From Corticium candelabrum (taxonomy: Eukaryota; Porifera; Homoscleromorpha; Homosclerophorida; Plakinidae): 64,000 bases of DNA. Under the pieces are notes generated by a model that was not told the DNA's origin, made no database searches, and saw nothing but the letters and a program-made list of their open reading frames with translations. Position numbers and translations under genes: made by a program. The stretch covers positions 3,068,568-3,132,567 of the forward strand of contig NC_085100.1 of NCBI RefSeq assembly GCF_963422355.1. Reading direction: 5' to 3'. Positions 9,833 through 22,700 of the stretch are shown here, piece after piece. Positions within the stretch are counted from its first letter, which is position 1; every line of letters starts with the position of its first letter.

Positions 9833-12490
9833 CTAACTTAACGAGTCCAACTGCTGCTGTACAGTCTCCAGCTAAAAATCCAAAAACATCACAATAAGAG
9901 ACCAATAACGCATCGATATTATGCAATGACGCCGACCTGCTGATAGAATTCAAACAACTCGTCGTGTGTGAATTCCATTCGAACGCGTTCGCTTTTCATA
10001 TCCTAGAAATGACACGCATGTATACCACAAGTGTTTGGATATGGTCACCGCAATGTTTCGTCGACCTGCTGACTTCCGGAAATGACAAATTCAAACATGG
10101 CGTTTGGTACCTTCATCTTGCTCTTGCTGGCTTGAGCCATTTCGAGGTTGAGTCTCCAGTTGACTTCTTCTAACTGTGTGGTAATATAATAGTTCAGCGT
10201 TCCATAATTAATTAAGGATTATGGTACAACGTGTTCAACCTGTTTTGGGTAGAAGCTTCGCTGCTTCAGTTTCTCAACAACATCTTTCATATTCGCCGTC
10301 CAAATCTTCACTATGACTCCAGCCTAGCCATACAAGCAAATGACGTAATGTCCTAGCATCAGAGCCATATATATATATATATATATATATCCGGCCCTGC
10401 CTAGCATCAGAGCCTTATTATAGACTTTGTTTATAGTCCAGCAATTGCAGTTTGAAACAAGTAGTAACTGTATTTGTAGCACCGGAAAGTTGTTGCTATG
10501 ATTTTTGACGAATTTTCGAAGATGTGTTTTTGGCCTAAAATGGCGTCCAAAATCCAATTGTTGCAACTCTCTCTCCACGGCTCTGCCTCATGTAGCCGGA
10601 CCCTTTCCCACTGCGTCATGGGTCTGGCTATGCGAGACAACTAGCATGACAGGGCATGTCGATGTGTAAGGGTAAACACAGGGTTCTACATGAATGTTGT
10701 GTGTCAGTGAACATTTACAAGACGAGAAACCATTCGGTGTTTGGTTATCTCTCTAACTTTCATTCACACTAAAGCATATGAAACTGGCCATAGAGTTCAA
10801 TGACTAAAACAATGATATTTGACTGTCCCTGGTGACAGACAATCCATTAAACGTGACTGTTAAAGTCACCACACTCTATCGTTTAGCACTAACGCCCTGC
10901 AAAATTGATTGCATATCTATGCAATCAAAATAGAAGGTTAGTCTGAACTACAGGCAAAGCTGGATATGAGAGCGCTAGATATTAGCGGCAAATACCGTGA
11001 AAACAAAGCATATACGATGGTCACGTTCAGAACATTCTGTTGACACGCGCTAAGCTATGAGCCTCGCTACCATCAAAATGCTAGAAGTCACTCGCAAGAC
11101 GTTGAGAAATTATGCTTGTGCGTTATGAAATGGGTGTGGATACGCATGCAAGTCTGAAGGAAACAACTGCACTGCATTTGTAGTCTGTGTGCTTGCACTT
11201 ATCATGTGACCATGTGATCATGGTATGTGCTCTGTTTCCATACTAATATGTAGCGATCGTATGTTCAAATATGCTTTGCTGTAAAACGTAACCTACTAGT
11301 CTTGCGTAGCCAGACCCCTTTCCCGCGTCATACTTCTGGGCAAGAATGGGTCTGGTGAACAGCCTTTGATGTTGCTGTGTGCTGCGTAGCCAGAAATCGG
11401 CTATCTAAAGACCGGATTTTGTTTCTTAAACGCTTCACTAAAGACCAGGTTGGTACACATGCAGTGCAATCCTAGCTCAAGTAGCTTTTCTTATTTCATA
11501 GAGAACAACTCAGAGACTACAGCTAGAGTCGTTGCTGTGTTGTGAAATTGGTATGTCTACAGCAGCAATTAAACGCGGCCACGGGAATGTTGGCATCGAC
11601 AGGCTTCGATTTCATGCAGGTATGATCGACTTCGTACGTAGCGCGTTGTGTGTGCTCGTGTCATAACGGAGACTGAATGCAAACATACTAGATGGATGCG
11701 AACATACTCGATGCTGTTTGCTGTTTGCTGTCCAAACTGACCACAGACAGTCAGAGTGAGCGATATCTGGAAGGGGTTTGGAGCTGATGTCATCGAAACA
11801 AGACGAGTCGTCTTTCTGTGTTTGGGTATCATCTCGTGTATGCTTTACATTGAGTACGTTCGCATTCAGTCTCCGTTGTGACACAAGTGCGTAGCGTACA
11901 ACGTCGATCATGGCAGACTGCATGAGATGGAAGGCAACATTCCCACGGTGGCGTTTAATTAAATTGCTACTGTGACATGCAGATTTCACAAACAGCAACG
12001 ACTATAGCTGTACTCTTTGAGTTGTTCTCTACGAAACAAGAGAAGCTACTTGAGATAGGATTGCACTGCATGCATACCAATCTGGTCTTTAGTAAAGCAT
12101 TAAAGAAACCAAATCCAGTCTTTAGATAGCCGATTTCTGGCTACGCAGCACACAGCGACATCAAAGGCTGTTCGTCAGACCCATTTTCGCCCGAAAGTAT
12201 GACACAGGGGAAAGGGGTCTGGCGACGCGAGACTAGTAACGTACTAATCTAATTAGTCCAAGTAGGTTACTAGTCTAGTAGGTGAGCAGTCAGAACATTA
12301 CGCACACGTGTGTGTACATTCATTCAACGATAAATTGACATATTTTGATGTTGTTTTAATATTTGAATTTTATAAAGCGACTCGTTTTCTGACATTGTTT
12401 GCTTTCGAACGTTTGAAATCGGTGAATCTCTGTCGGTCATCTTATGCGGTTGCGTGTGTGTGTCTGTGTGTTTGTCTGTCTGCCTGTCCG

Positions 12491-12522
<32 letters not shown>

Positions 12523-12545
12523 CATTTATGTGCGTGTCTGTTTGT

Positions 12546-12637
<92 letters not shown>

Positions 12638-14112
12638 CATCCGTCTGTGTATAATTAGTTTATTCGACTAATTATTAGAGACTAGTAACCTACTTGGTGC
12701 CTTCAACCTGAGGAAAGATGACAAATTGGTTTGCGCGTGACCCAGATTCTACTTCAACAACGAGATTGCAAAATCGCTCCCATACGTTTTCCTTATTTGT
12801 AATGGTGACTACGCTCTGATATCCAGCTTTGCCTGTAGTTCAGCCCAACCTTCCATCTTGATTGCATATAGTATGCAATCAAGTTTGCCCGGGGCGTTAG
12901 CGCTAAACGATGGAGTGTACCTTTAACTGCTCTTTCTATTGTGGGATACTACACATGAATGAATGGAACTAGCTTTTAAAGTACTGTTTATATACAGAGA
13001 TGGTAGATAGCAGACGTATTCATAAAACTGTAGAAGTACTCTCACCTTTGCTTCACTCAAATGAACATTCTGTAGCTGCTGCATCAATACAGATGCCTTA
13101 GCATTGTGATATGCAGCCTAAATAACCAGTGCAACAAACATGCGGATGAATATGAGATTCTCAAATAATTACTGTACCCTACTTGCTGAAGCAACACAAC
13201 ATTATGGTAATTAAAATTATCTAACAAACAACCACCAACATAGACTCGAGTGTCCAGCTGGTCATCTCCCCCCGCAGCGGAGAAAGACCGACTGGAGACC
13301 ATTCGCCACTCAAAGGAAACCACTGCTCTCTATCCTCCAATCAGGATTTTACACGTTTGGTTAGTGTTTGTGCATGCATGTGTATTCACAAAAACTGCTG
13401 ATAGCAATGCCCGTCGCTTTGGCTCTCTACTAATGCTTTGTAACTGAGTAGTTTTACCGTCTGATATCACATTTCGTTAGCGTGTGAGCTACACCTGCAT
13501 GTCGTCTTCTCTTTGTCTTCCTTTTCGTACTTGGAGGACTAGGCAGCGCATGCAAAACAACTTCTAGTCCCTCACGGTGTCATACGTTGCATGCATTGAA
13601 CGAGTAGACCATCTACAAAGCGTAGTATTTGCACTCAACGCAGGGCGACGTGCAGAGCTATGATTTGCGTACATTACGGTCGACCTTTGGTTGGCCTCTG
13701 TGGTAAACTTTGAGTCTAGCGCTCTTAGAACGAGAGACAGACAACAAGAAGAGCTGGAAAGAGTCGACATGTTGTTTGTAGACTTGGATGGCACGTGTCG
13801 AGAGTACACGTACTTGCGTCAGAGCGAAATTACATTACCAAAGAGCCAATAGTGACGTGCATCCCTATTGAGGATGCACAAACATTAAACGGCACCCTGA
13901 TTGAAGGAAAGAGAGTTGGCAGTTTGTTTGAGTGGCGAATGTCTCCAGTCGGTCTTTCTCTGCTGCGGGGAGATGACCAGCTGGACACTCAAGCCTACCA
14001 CCAACATGCATACGACATGAACAATACAAATGCATTGAATTTTTATAATTCAATCACACACGCACGCGTGCACACACACACACACACAGACACAGACACA
14101 GACACAGACACA

Positions 14113-14173
<61 letters not shown>

Positions 14174-14592
14174 CAGACACGCAATTAAATCTAAAAATGT
14201 CACTTATCCATCACCTGTTCAAGAAAAAACGAAACTGTTTCTAAAACCAACTCCAAGTCCTTTGCTTCCAGTCCAAATACAGCTCGCAGCTTCGCCTCTT
14301 CCTCTTCAGTGAAATTGCGTTCGTCCTGCACATAAGTCACGTGACCACATCGTTCCTCGTTGCCGTTGCTATTCAAACTATAGAAAACGTCGTAACGCAT
14401 TAGCTTACTCGTAGATGAAGCTTCTGAACAATACGCGTGACGAGGAGAGAAAATTTACTGTCATCGAGGCCACTGATAAGTGAAGCAGCTCTTTTTATGC
14501 TAAATAACATTGAAAGCATTAGTATAAACCAGTCAAATAATCAACAGTTTATAAAACCTCTGAGTTTCGTTGAATAAAAGCTGAGAGGCCAT
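9833..14592 (-). CDS. COMMD10: COMM domain-containing protein 10
   Basis: Seven exons (14592-14558, 14490-14409, 14325-14215, 13117-13046, 10323-10240, 10173-10066, 10002-9937) plus a terminal exon 9871-9833 give 198 residues; human COMMD10 has 202. All phases agree. Recognisable blocks: SLISGLDDSKFSLLVTRIVQ, NFTEEEEAKLRAVFGLEAKD with LELVLETVSFFLEQ, AYHNAKASVLMQQLQNVHL, then the COMM domain WRLNLEMAQASKSKMK ... RVRMEFTHDELFEFYQQLE with the C terminus LDSLS. COMMD proteins form the heteromeric ring of the Commander complex, which works with retriever in endosomal recycling of membrane cargo. Start MASQLLFNETQR is the only ATG exon that joins in phase. The intron from 10324 to 13045 is swollen by nested inverted-repeat elements. 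Confidence 0.94.
10358..10392. repeat. TA microsatellite
   Basis: A short run of TA dinucleotides in COMMD10 intron sequence, flanked on both sides by copies of CTAGCATCAGAGCC. Confidence 0.85.
10570..10650. repeat. Partial copy of the GCGTAGCCAGACCC hairpin family
   Basis: TGTAGCCGGACCCTTTCCCA and GGGTCTGGCTATGCGAGA face each other around a short centre, matching the termini of the elements at 11293-12240 and 31188-31291. Confidence 0.55.
11293..12240. mobile_element. Inner long-TIR element nested in the outer one (about 950 bp)
   Basis: Arms of about 235 bp (11293-11530 and 12002-12240) are reverse complements. They begin at ACTAGTC and carry GCGTAGCCAGACCCC, the block around TCGGCTATCTAAAG and CAACTCAGAG. 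The central 470 bp shows no gene; part of it is itself palindromic around ACACTTGTG/CATGCAGG-type motifs. The same terminal motif recurs at 10570-10650, 31188-31291 and 43930-43983. Confidence 0.8.
12443..12640. repeat. TCTG then GT microsatellite
   Basis: Irregular TCTG units (12443-12547) followed by a GT run (12550-12635). A pair of inverted copies of CCAAGTAGGTTACTAGTC flank the region at about 12255-12280 and 12677-12700. Confidence 0.9.
13228..14010. mobile_element. Inverted-repeat element in COMMD10 intron (about 780 bp)
   Basis: A left block (13228-13345, with GTCCAGCTGGTCATCTCCCC and GGAGAAAGACCGACTGGAGA) is the reverse complement of a right block (about 13890-14010). The interior of roughly 540 bp has no recognised coding sequence. 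It is probably a non-autonomous DNA transposon; exact ends and target-site duplications were not resolved. Confidence 0.75.
14048..14172. repeat. CA / CAGA microsatellite
   Basis: CA repeat with a central block of CAGACA units, ending 43 bp from the COMMD10 exon-3 donor at 14214. Confidence 0.9.
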
Positions 14593-14917
14593 GTTGACCT
14601 ACTGATATCAATTAGCGTAACGCGCGTTAGTGATACCATTATCAAAAAATTTATTATCAATAATAATATATAATAATTACATAATAAAAGGAAATAAAGA
14701 TGTTCAGTGTGTATGGAAAAGGTTAGCTTGCACTACATCACCACTTGCCGCTTTTCTAAATTTATCACAATTAATTTAATATCAACCACTCTTAGCGTGG
14801 GTTGACTAATACCAGATACATACAGTACCGAATCTACAAAATTTCCTGCATTAAAACAACCGCTCTAAAGAAGAAAATACCATTGCATCTACATGCTAAG
14901 CATAATGTCCTACTCGA
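14593..14917. other. Spacer between leishmanolysin-like gene and COMMD10
   Basis: A 325-bp AT-rich spacer. The two genes are tandem on the minus strand, so it must hold the 3' end of the first and the promoter of COMMD10. No specific site is recognised. Confidence 0.5.
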
Positions 14918-15854
14918 TCAAGTAACCACATCATTATCATCGACAGGCGGCGTGTAGCTGTACGATCCTATAGACACCTGTACAGGATACAGCGGCTGAG
15001 ATCCATCGGGTCTGACCCGATAGGCGGGCGGATATGACACTGATACTTCATTCGAAGTATCCACAACATGTGGTACCGTTTGCTGAGCGAGACGCCTCTG
15101 CTCTCTTTGCTGGGTCCGACTCGGCGGGCCCTTCATCTTCCCTTGTCGCATACCACCACACTTGAACAGCCAAACGAGAATAACAATGATGATAATCGCG
15201 GCAGCAAACGTCGCCACGAAGTTCGCGATCACTCTGGCTGTCCACTTCACGCCGTCGTCACCGGGTGATTCACTCGTTGGGGTCGACGTGGTAGTCAGGT
15301 GTACAGGCAATACAATTGGGCCTGTGGGTGTGTAAAGCCCATAGCCGGTTATCTCGCTGCAGTCTAATCCAGAGAAGCCGACCGAGCACACACACTCGCT
15401 CTTTCCTACACGACAAACACTCAAACGACCACACGGAAACTCAACATCTCAAATCTACCTTTCGTGTTGACTCGACATGTTCCTCTGCTGTTGCAGCCGT
15501 TGGGGCAACCGTGTTGAGCACACACGGTGTCATATGGTGGACAGATTAGACTGCCACTCACTGGAATGCCGCTTATGACCACATGGATGTCGATAATGGC
15601 ACCTGAATGTGAGCATGAGTAGGCAGTGTCCATTACTTGAATTGACATTGAATGAGAAGTTGAGTAGCAGTTTATTTTGTAGCAGCCGCTAGAGATGTGA
15701 TCGAGATTGAAGGGATGGAGAAAGGTGTCGTTGTAGGTCCAATGAGAAGCAAAGTTGACGCAAAACGATTGTAACGTGTGCTGCTCCTAAGGAAGTGGAA
15801 CAGGTGGCATTTGTGTGACTAATAAACATGCACACACGTGCACACACACAGTGA

Positions 15855-15903
<49 letters not shown>

Positions 15904-15944
15904 ACACCAGACACCAACACACACATGCACGCACACACACACGC

Positions 15945-16020
<76 letters not shown>

Positions 16021-16890
16021 GAAAGTAGTTCCATTTCAATCCTACAAATGGATTCTTGCAGTCATGAAACTGACGATAATCCATTCCCGGCAGTACTACC
16101 GACTGAAAGTACGGACATGAACTTGTCTCTTGATCTGCACCTCTATAGTACTTCCCATCATTCGTAGAAACATATCCAGTTCCATTATACAAACCTCCAA
16201 AGTAACTCAACGGAGACAGAGTGTCATAGCGATTGAGATTGCTGCGAGCAAGAAAGCGATGATCATACGTGCACCGTGTGAACGACGCTACACTGTCAAC
16301 GACACTTGAGAACGGAAACGAATGAAACGGATGTCGCACACGATTTCCACCATTCGCTGCCAAAATAAACTCGGACCCGGCTCCCCACTGCATCTGCTCA
16401 ACATCGACCACTGCCGACCAATTCTTGGCAAGAAGCATCTGCTCACTTTGCACGACTGCCGCATTTTCGAGTGCATACGCCAAGCAACTGCCATTGGTGA
16501 ACGTACAGCCAAACTTGTTACCCCATGGTAGATATCCCGCTTGTGTGTAGCTGACACCATACCATCCGGTGTCTTGCAATAGTGCCAACGTTATTGATGA
16601 AACAATTGCTCCGGGTTGAGGGTCTGAGGTCATCAGTTCGCCCAACATGAGTCGTTTGTTCCAGAAGGAGAAAGCGTCGTTTCCTGTTGATTCCAATGCA
16701 AGGCCTGTAAGGTCGTTGCAACCAAAGTGATTTCGGGCTTCTCGAACAACAGTTGGTGTTACGATGAGGTGATCCGTCTGTGATATCTCTACATTCTAGA
16801 AGACAATGAGCAGTGTCAACAATATATTACAAAAACTTTGTAATTAAAATACATAATTAAATAAATAATTTGGACTTACTGCATAAAGCT

Positions 16891-16955
<65 letters not shown>

Positions 16956-17372
16956 CATGTGCATACTAGCCACTAATTCACTCTCTCTCCACTGTCCAGA
17001 ATCATAACAGCAAATCAGTCTCAACAAAAAGCAATCACAGAAAAACAATCAATTACTAAGCTTCATAAACAACAACAGCAGCCTGACTAATAAAAGCACA
17101 ACTGTTTGCCAAGCACGAGTCTACCCTTAGGGTCTTTATTATGCAATAAGTAACAGAAACAACTTCACACTTATTAAACAAAACAACCTAATAAACAATA
17201 CCATCACACTTCTACGGGCCCTCACAGACATGCTCATATAAAAATGGAAACAGGTTTGCTTTGTCTCTCATCTTCAAATATCGAATCGCATCAATCACAG
17301 AATAGCAACAAAACCGTCCAGCTATCACAACACTCACAATCTCATTTCATAACACACACAGACACACACACA

Positions 17373-17418
<46 letters not shown>

Positions 17419-17434
17419 AACACACATACACATG

Positions 17435-17497
<63 letters not shown>

Positions 17498-19790
17498 TGT
17501 TCAGCAATTGATCGCATGTGGGGCAGCAAAAATAACAAACAAGAATTACTTGTACAGTACAACACCATAATTGTCTAAATCAACTCAACTAGGCACCCTA
17601 GCACATTTGTTTCTACTAATAATTGCACTAATGACTGGCACCTGCCAAATAATTCAATAAGCACATATCAGTGGCTACACTATGAACATCTTGTAATGTA
17701 AATCATTATGATATGAATGTCAGCACCCCTGAAAATTGTCAAAACATTAGAGTTACAAGTGGGTATGATGGTGTATCATCAATAATGCTACAATTCATTG
17801 CTGCACAGATACTAAACAAGCACTAAAAAGATTAAAAACAAAAACAAAAACAGATAAAACACAAAGTGCATTCTGCTGCCACAACCAGACAGAGCAAGTA
17901 CTGTATAACGTGCCATTTTCAGTGTTATATTATTTTCGGTAAATTCGGTGTGACTTTTCTTTACCTAAATTACGATAACACCTAAAATTTTCTAAGTTCT
18001 GTACTTCACGTGCAGAAGGCACCGATAGAATGGAAGTAACCCGAATACTTCACAAACTCCTGGAAGTTTTGTGCACAGCGATGAGAACTGCTTGCTTGGA
18101 GAAACAACAAGCCCTTCCAGATCAACCCACAAATGCAAGAGCCAAGGTGCACCATGTTCATGACACCATACGTAATGGGCAAAACGGTACTAAATCTCAT
18201 GTGATGCCCAAATCTCTTCTAGTTCTGCCACACCAAATCTGTGCCTCGTCTTACCGAAATTAGGTTACACCAAAAGGTATTTGCTGCTGAATTACCAAAT
18301 TTTAAAACACCGAAAACAATACGTTATAGAGTAGCTACAGGGTGTCTCATTCTAAACTCAACACAAGTCTACTGCCTGCCTCCTTCCTACCAGTTACACC
18401 CAAGTTGTCACTGAGAAAACCAACAGAAAGCCATTTTACTACACTGTACAAGAAAACCTTTAAACAGACAAGCAAAGCGAAAACCCAAAGTGCAAGCTCC
18501 GTGTGTTCATTAATTAACTTGTTGCAGTAAATGAAATCAAAAAATGATTTAAAATCGTCAAAAATCTGGTCTGAGTTTGCTCCTTCGGTCAGTTTTGTGT
18601 CCTTCAAACTTGACTAATGTAGAGAGAATGTTGTTGACAACACAGTCATTGCAAAAATGTCATATAGAAGTGAAAAAAAATTACTTAATAATTCACTGAA
18701 ATAATTTCCATTCTTATAGTTTTCTTTATAAATATTATTGTCAATAACCGTAAATATTGCAACCCAAATACTAGAAATTAGAAGCAATACAAAATTGGAA
18801 CATATGAGGCCCTACATACTGTGAAACCTTCCATCATAAATTCATCCATAAAGCAATAACAAAACAAAACTCTGAGCATTTCGTTTCCCACCCAAATAAC
18901 TATAGACATACCACTGACTCTGTAGCCGTTACCCAAGGAGTCTTACTGACACGAATCGTTGCAGCTGACGCAAGCTCGGAAGGTTGACCCAGCACACTCT
19001 GAAGTATTGGCTTTCCGTTATCATCTCTTGGGGTTAGAGGGATACCATCGGAGTCTCTGTAATATGGAAAGAGCTCTGTCCGAAACCCCAACAATCTGAT
19101 CATCTCTCGTAAAAAGAGACTGACTTGATATTCAAAAGCAACGAGACTGCTTCTAAACGCACCAGGGCAAATATTAATGTTTCCAGCTATCGGACGATTG
19201 TAAGTCAGATCTTGGCTACAAGGGACAGACGTGTATAATACATCAGGTGAGCGACAATTAGAATCATTGACTGCGGTCACATAGAGAAGATAATCAGTGT
19301 CAGCTACTCCTGATCCTGTCTTCGCTTCCTCACAATGTTGACACTGTTGACATCCCGTCACCCTCACACACCTTTGACATTTCAGATGTTCATCCGGGAC
19401 AACCTGATGTCCACACTTTGTGTAGTCTGCGCAAGACCCATCACAGTACACACCGCCCTGCCATATAAGCTCACGACTAGCTAACAAACAGTCGCTGCGC
19501 AACAAAATGGGCGACGCCAAATCTTCGCGAGTCACATCAGTAAGAGTGCGAAGTAGCCAATGGCGAACTGACGGCAAGATACGGGAACTTAACACGTCCC
19601 TCTGATCTCCTAACAAGTTGGTCGTGACGCTTGTGTCTACAAAGTGCGATAAACGAAAACTAATTCCTGACTGGTTGGCTCCTGGCAATGCGTATGAAGT
19701 CTCCAAGAACAACAACACTGAGCAAAGGAAGCTCAACAACCGGGTTTCTTGTCCAAACGCACTTCTTGTTTGTAACGTAGCTAATGTCAT
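14918..19790 (-). CDS. Leishmanolysin-like (M8) membrane protein, probable inactive protease
   Basis: Four exons (19790-18912, 16795-16019, 15786-15459, 15405-14918) encode 823 residues in one frame. An N-terminal hydrophobic signal segment (RLLSFLCSVLLFLETSYA) is followed by the M8 body: PDEHLKCQRC, YNRPIAGNINICPG, GFRTELFPYYRDSDGIPL, HFGCNDLTGLALE, FWNKRLMLGELMT and ALLQDTGWYGVSY. Then come a Cys-rich tail with an EGF-like module (GCPNGCNSRGTC ... ECVCSVGFSGLDC), one membrane helix (FVATFAAAIIIIVILVWLF) and a cytoplasmic tail of about 90 residues. M8 enzymes are zinc metalloproteases, but the HEXXH site reads R-E-M-I-R (residues 228-232): both zinc-binding histidines are arginine. The third ligand (H316) and the Met-turn remain. 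Loss of proteolysis is inferred. The exon-2 donor lies in a GT microsatellite. Confidence 0.9.
15834..16018. repeat. CA microsatellite forming most of an intron
   Basis: Nearly the whole 232-bp intron between exons 2 and 3 of the leishmanolysin-like gene is CA repeat (GT on the coding strand). The splice donor is the first GT of the run. Confidence 0.92.
16796..18911. other. First intron of the leishmanolysin-like gene
   Basis: A 2.1-kb intron with a GT run (about 16893-16952), a CA run with CACATGAACA interruptions (about 17355-17494) and AT-rich sequence. No exon or element was recognised between 17500 and 18900. Confidence 0.6.
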
Positions 19791-22700
19791 CGTTCGTCAC
19801 AGATCTGGAAGTGTGAAGAATATCATCAGTATGAGGACGAGAGGGCGCGTGACGGTGTCCAGTCCCAAGCAACGAGATTCCTCTAGAATTGCGCCTGCGC
19901 AGTTGTGCGTGTGGGTGCAGACCAATCTTTTGCACACCCGGCAGATCAGTCCGCCTATAAAGTCTCTTGTGCACACAACATCAATCAGGAAGTAGTAAGG
20001 ACAAAGTGACTACCAGCTGTCATATAGTTATGTCAATGTCTGTCTGTCTGTATGTCTGTCTGCATTTTTCATATATTTTCATAAATGAATGCTACTACAA
20101 CCAAACTATCTAAAATGTTTCAGAGACCCAATAGAGTCAATAAAATCACAAACTAATGTACGCGTTTACATCACTAGAGCTCATAGATCTAAGGCGTGAC
20201 AGTTTCCTTGCAATAGTCTGTCTGTATGTCTGTCTGTGTGTCTGTCTGTCTGTCTGTCTATCAAATTTCATATATTTTTATACATCAAAGCTAATACAGG
20301 TGGTCTATGTCTGTCTGTCAGTTATTTGCAAGTCAGTTGCAAACTATTAACCTAACTGACACACTAGACCACTGTAACTGCATGTGGTGTACACTTCGAT
20401 GTGCATCTTTCATATTCTGGATCTTGTTTGCTACACTGTACATACCCATTAACTATACCATACAAATAGAAAAATTACATTTCAATTAAAGTTAATAATA
20501 AATAATTGTTTTATATTAGTTAATATTTATACACTAACTTAAAGCAGAGTTGGTGTCAGCTTGCAAATCTTGGATCATAGTGTTGTACGTGTCATTCAGG
20601 TTTGCATGCACGTATGCTCTCAAGATCTGCAAGCTAGAGCACGTACCCAAGAATACTGTCACTGTTTTGTCTACATTTATCACCACAATATTACAGTAGA
20701 GTGAACATTGTTTACAAACAAGTTCAAAGCCAGGCACCGCATGGGCTTCATTATAATATTATCACCTGAAGCCTCTTGGTCTTGGCGCGTCTGTTCAGTA
20801 CGACTATTAGAGCTGATTGACTTGCTAAGCACCAACCGTAAACGAGAAACAGCTGCTTGGCCCACGGGAGAAATTGAAAGCACGCATGTCCCAGCAATGT
20901 AGAATTAGTGCAGCCCCCTGCAATTAAATTATATAAGTCCTCCTGGCCGGCCTAGGCAAGTTTGGACGTGTTTTTAACTTGGGTACAGTGTAGCGCTCGT
21001 GTAATCTCGTCTGCCAGTCTACTGTCTGTTCCCCATAAGTGTGAACTTTGAAAATCTTCAATATGTCCTGTTTTTGGACTTTCGCAGTGATCCCCGTATT
21101 GGTATGGTTATTACGGTGTAGAAACCGCTAGGTCTGGCATTTCTGTTTATCAAATTATCTAAGCTCTTCCTACAAAGGAAACGGAAAGATAAACTCTTAC
21201 ATATCAAGGACAAAGGGCAATGGCTACTAACTAATCCTCTTGTAAGATCAGCAACTGGAACCATTTAAGATAATTGGTGTAACATGCAGCTCTCGTCTAG
21301 GGTTCAGCACTATTAGTGCTCCCTTTTCATTATATATATAGTACAACACCAGAAGTTGTTGTACCAATTAACCAAATTAATTGACAGTCACTGTTAAATT
21401 TTAATGTTATTTTAGATAACCGCCTGTTGGATGTGAGCAAATATTTACTATAGAAATTCACATACATTCCTACAAGAAAGGGCGTGTTTTACTTACTTAT
21501 CACTTACCTGACTAAACTTGAAATAGCGTTTGAAGGTGTTTATAGTTTCTAAACAAAGTCTATTTGCACTGGTGCAACTTCTAGTTATTAGAAAATTTCT
21601 CTTCTGGGATTCAAGCATAAAATATAAATTATTCTACACTAGAACAGCCCAAAATGAGTGTATTCACATGAGAATTCTAACTACCACTAGGATACAATTC
21701 ATTACACACTTTTGTGATGTACATTAATTAGACAGTCTTTAGCTAAACTCAAGCGCAGTTGCCTAGCCTGAACTATTTTAGTGATGTAAATTTTGTTTGT
21801 TTATTATTATTTTTTGCAATTTATATTGTGTTTAAAACCCCACCCAAAATCGAAATGTCCCAACTAGCTATTGAATCCAAAACCATTCTTTGATGTATCC
21901 TTCTTGCATTGTCTCTAGAGTGAGCTAACAAGTTGATTTGAAATACCTGACTACTTCTGCCGTATTACACAGCTTCCAATTTCATGCTATAGAACTTGTT
22001 AGCTATTGAACAGTTCCACAAGATATGAACAGTGCCACTATATCTTGTCCGAGGTAAAGCTGTAAATTACCTCTTCATTGATGCAATAGCGTAATGTAAT
22101 AGGTAAATAGAAGTGCCCGTTCTCCTCTAGAGATAGACAACAAAATTATAATTATAAGCTACGGGAACGGAAGTTTGCACTGCCAAAAATATCAAGACAG
22201 TCTCGTATGTAACACTTCCGCGTGGAAAGGAAGACAGCAGTTTGTTCCCCTGTCCTGCAAAGGTGAACGGTTGTAGACTACACTATAGGTCAAGCACCTC
22301 CTCTCACGTGCGTGAAGGCGATCACGTGAAGTCGCACAGACAGCTAATTTGCAGACAAACTAAAAAAGACAACCTAAAACAAACTATCGTTAGCAGAGAA
22401 TCCACTGCAACTTACAGGCATCTATATAGAAGTGTACGCAGGAGCCTACTAGCCTACAGCCTATTGCCAATGTTTGGTTAGCAAATATAGCTCTAGATTT
22501 GCTAAACAAAACATTGCAATAAACATGTTGGTTTCTAGAGCTAGCTACACTACGGATTATGATCGTACAAAGACCTATGGTAGTCTGATTCGTAGTTGTC
22601 CATCATTCCATGCTGTTTCCACTAAATCATGTCGTTGTCATCAGTAATATTATATTGTTATCTAAAAAACAGACTTTCAATAGTTAGAGATCTGACGTTG

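Larger units (their letters stand above)
10855..12930. mobile_element. Outer inverted-repeat element in COMMD10 intron (about 2.1 kb)
   Basis: Terminal inverted repeats of about 120 bp lie at 10855-10975 and 12810-12930; both contain TGAACTACAGGCAAAGCTGG and a TTGATTGCATA palindrome. The interior holds a second, independent inverted-repeat element and a GT microsatellite. No transposase was recognised, so this looks like a non-autonomous DNA transposon. Confidence 0.75.

Noticed and set aside
20541..20883. Possible two-exon small gene on the minus strand (LQILRAYVHANLNDTYNTMI and AVSRLRLVLSKSISSNS)
   Set aside because: The two open stretches look exon-like, but the donor and acceptor phases do not agree and I know no matching family; kept only as a remark.
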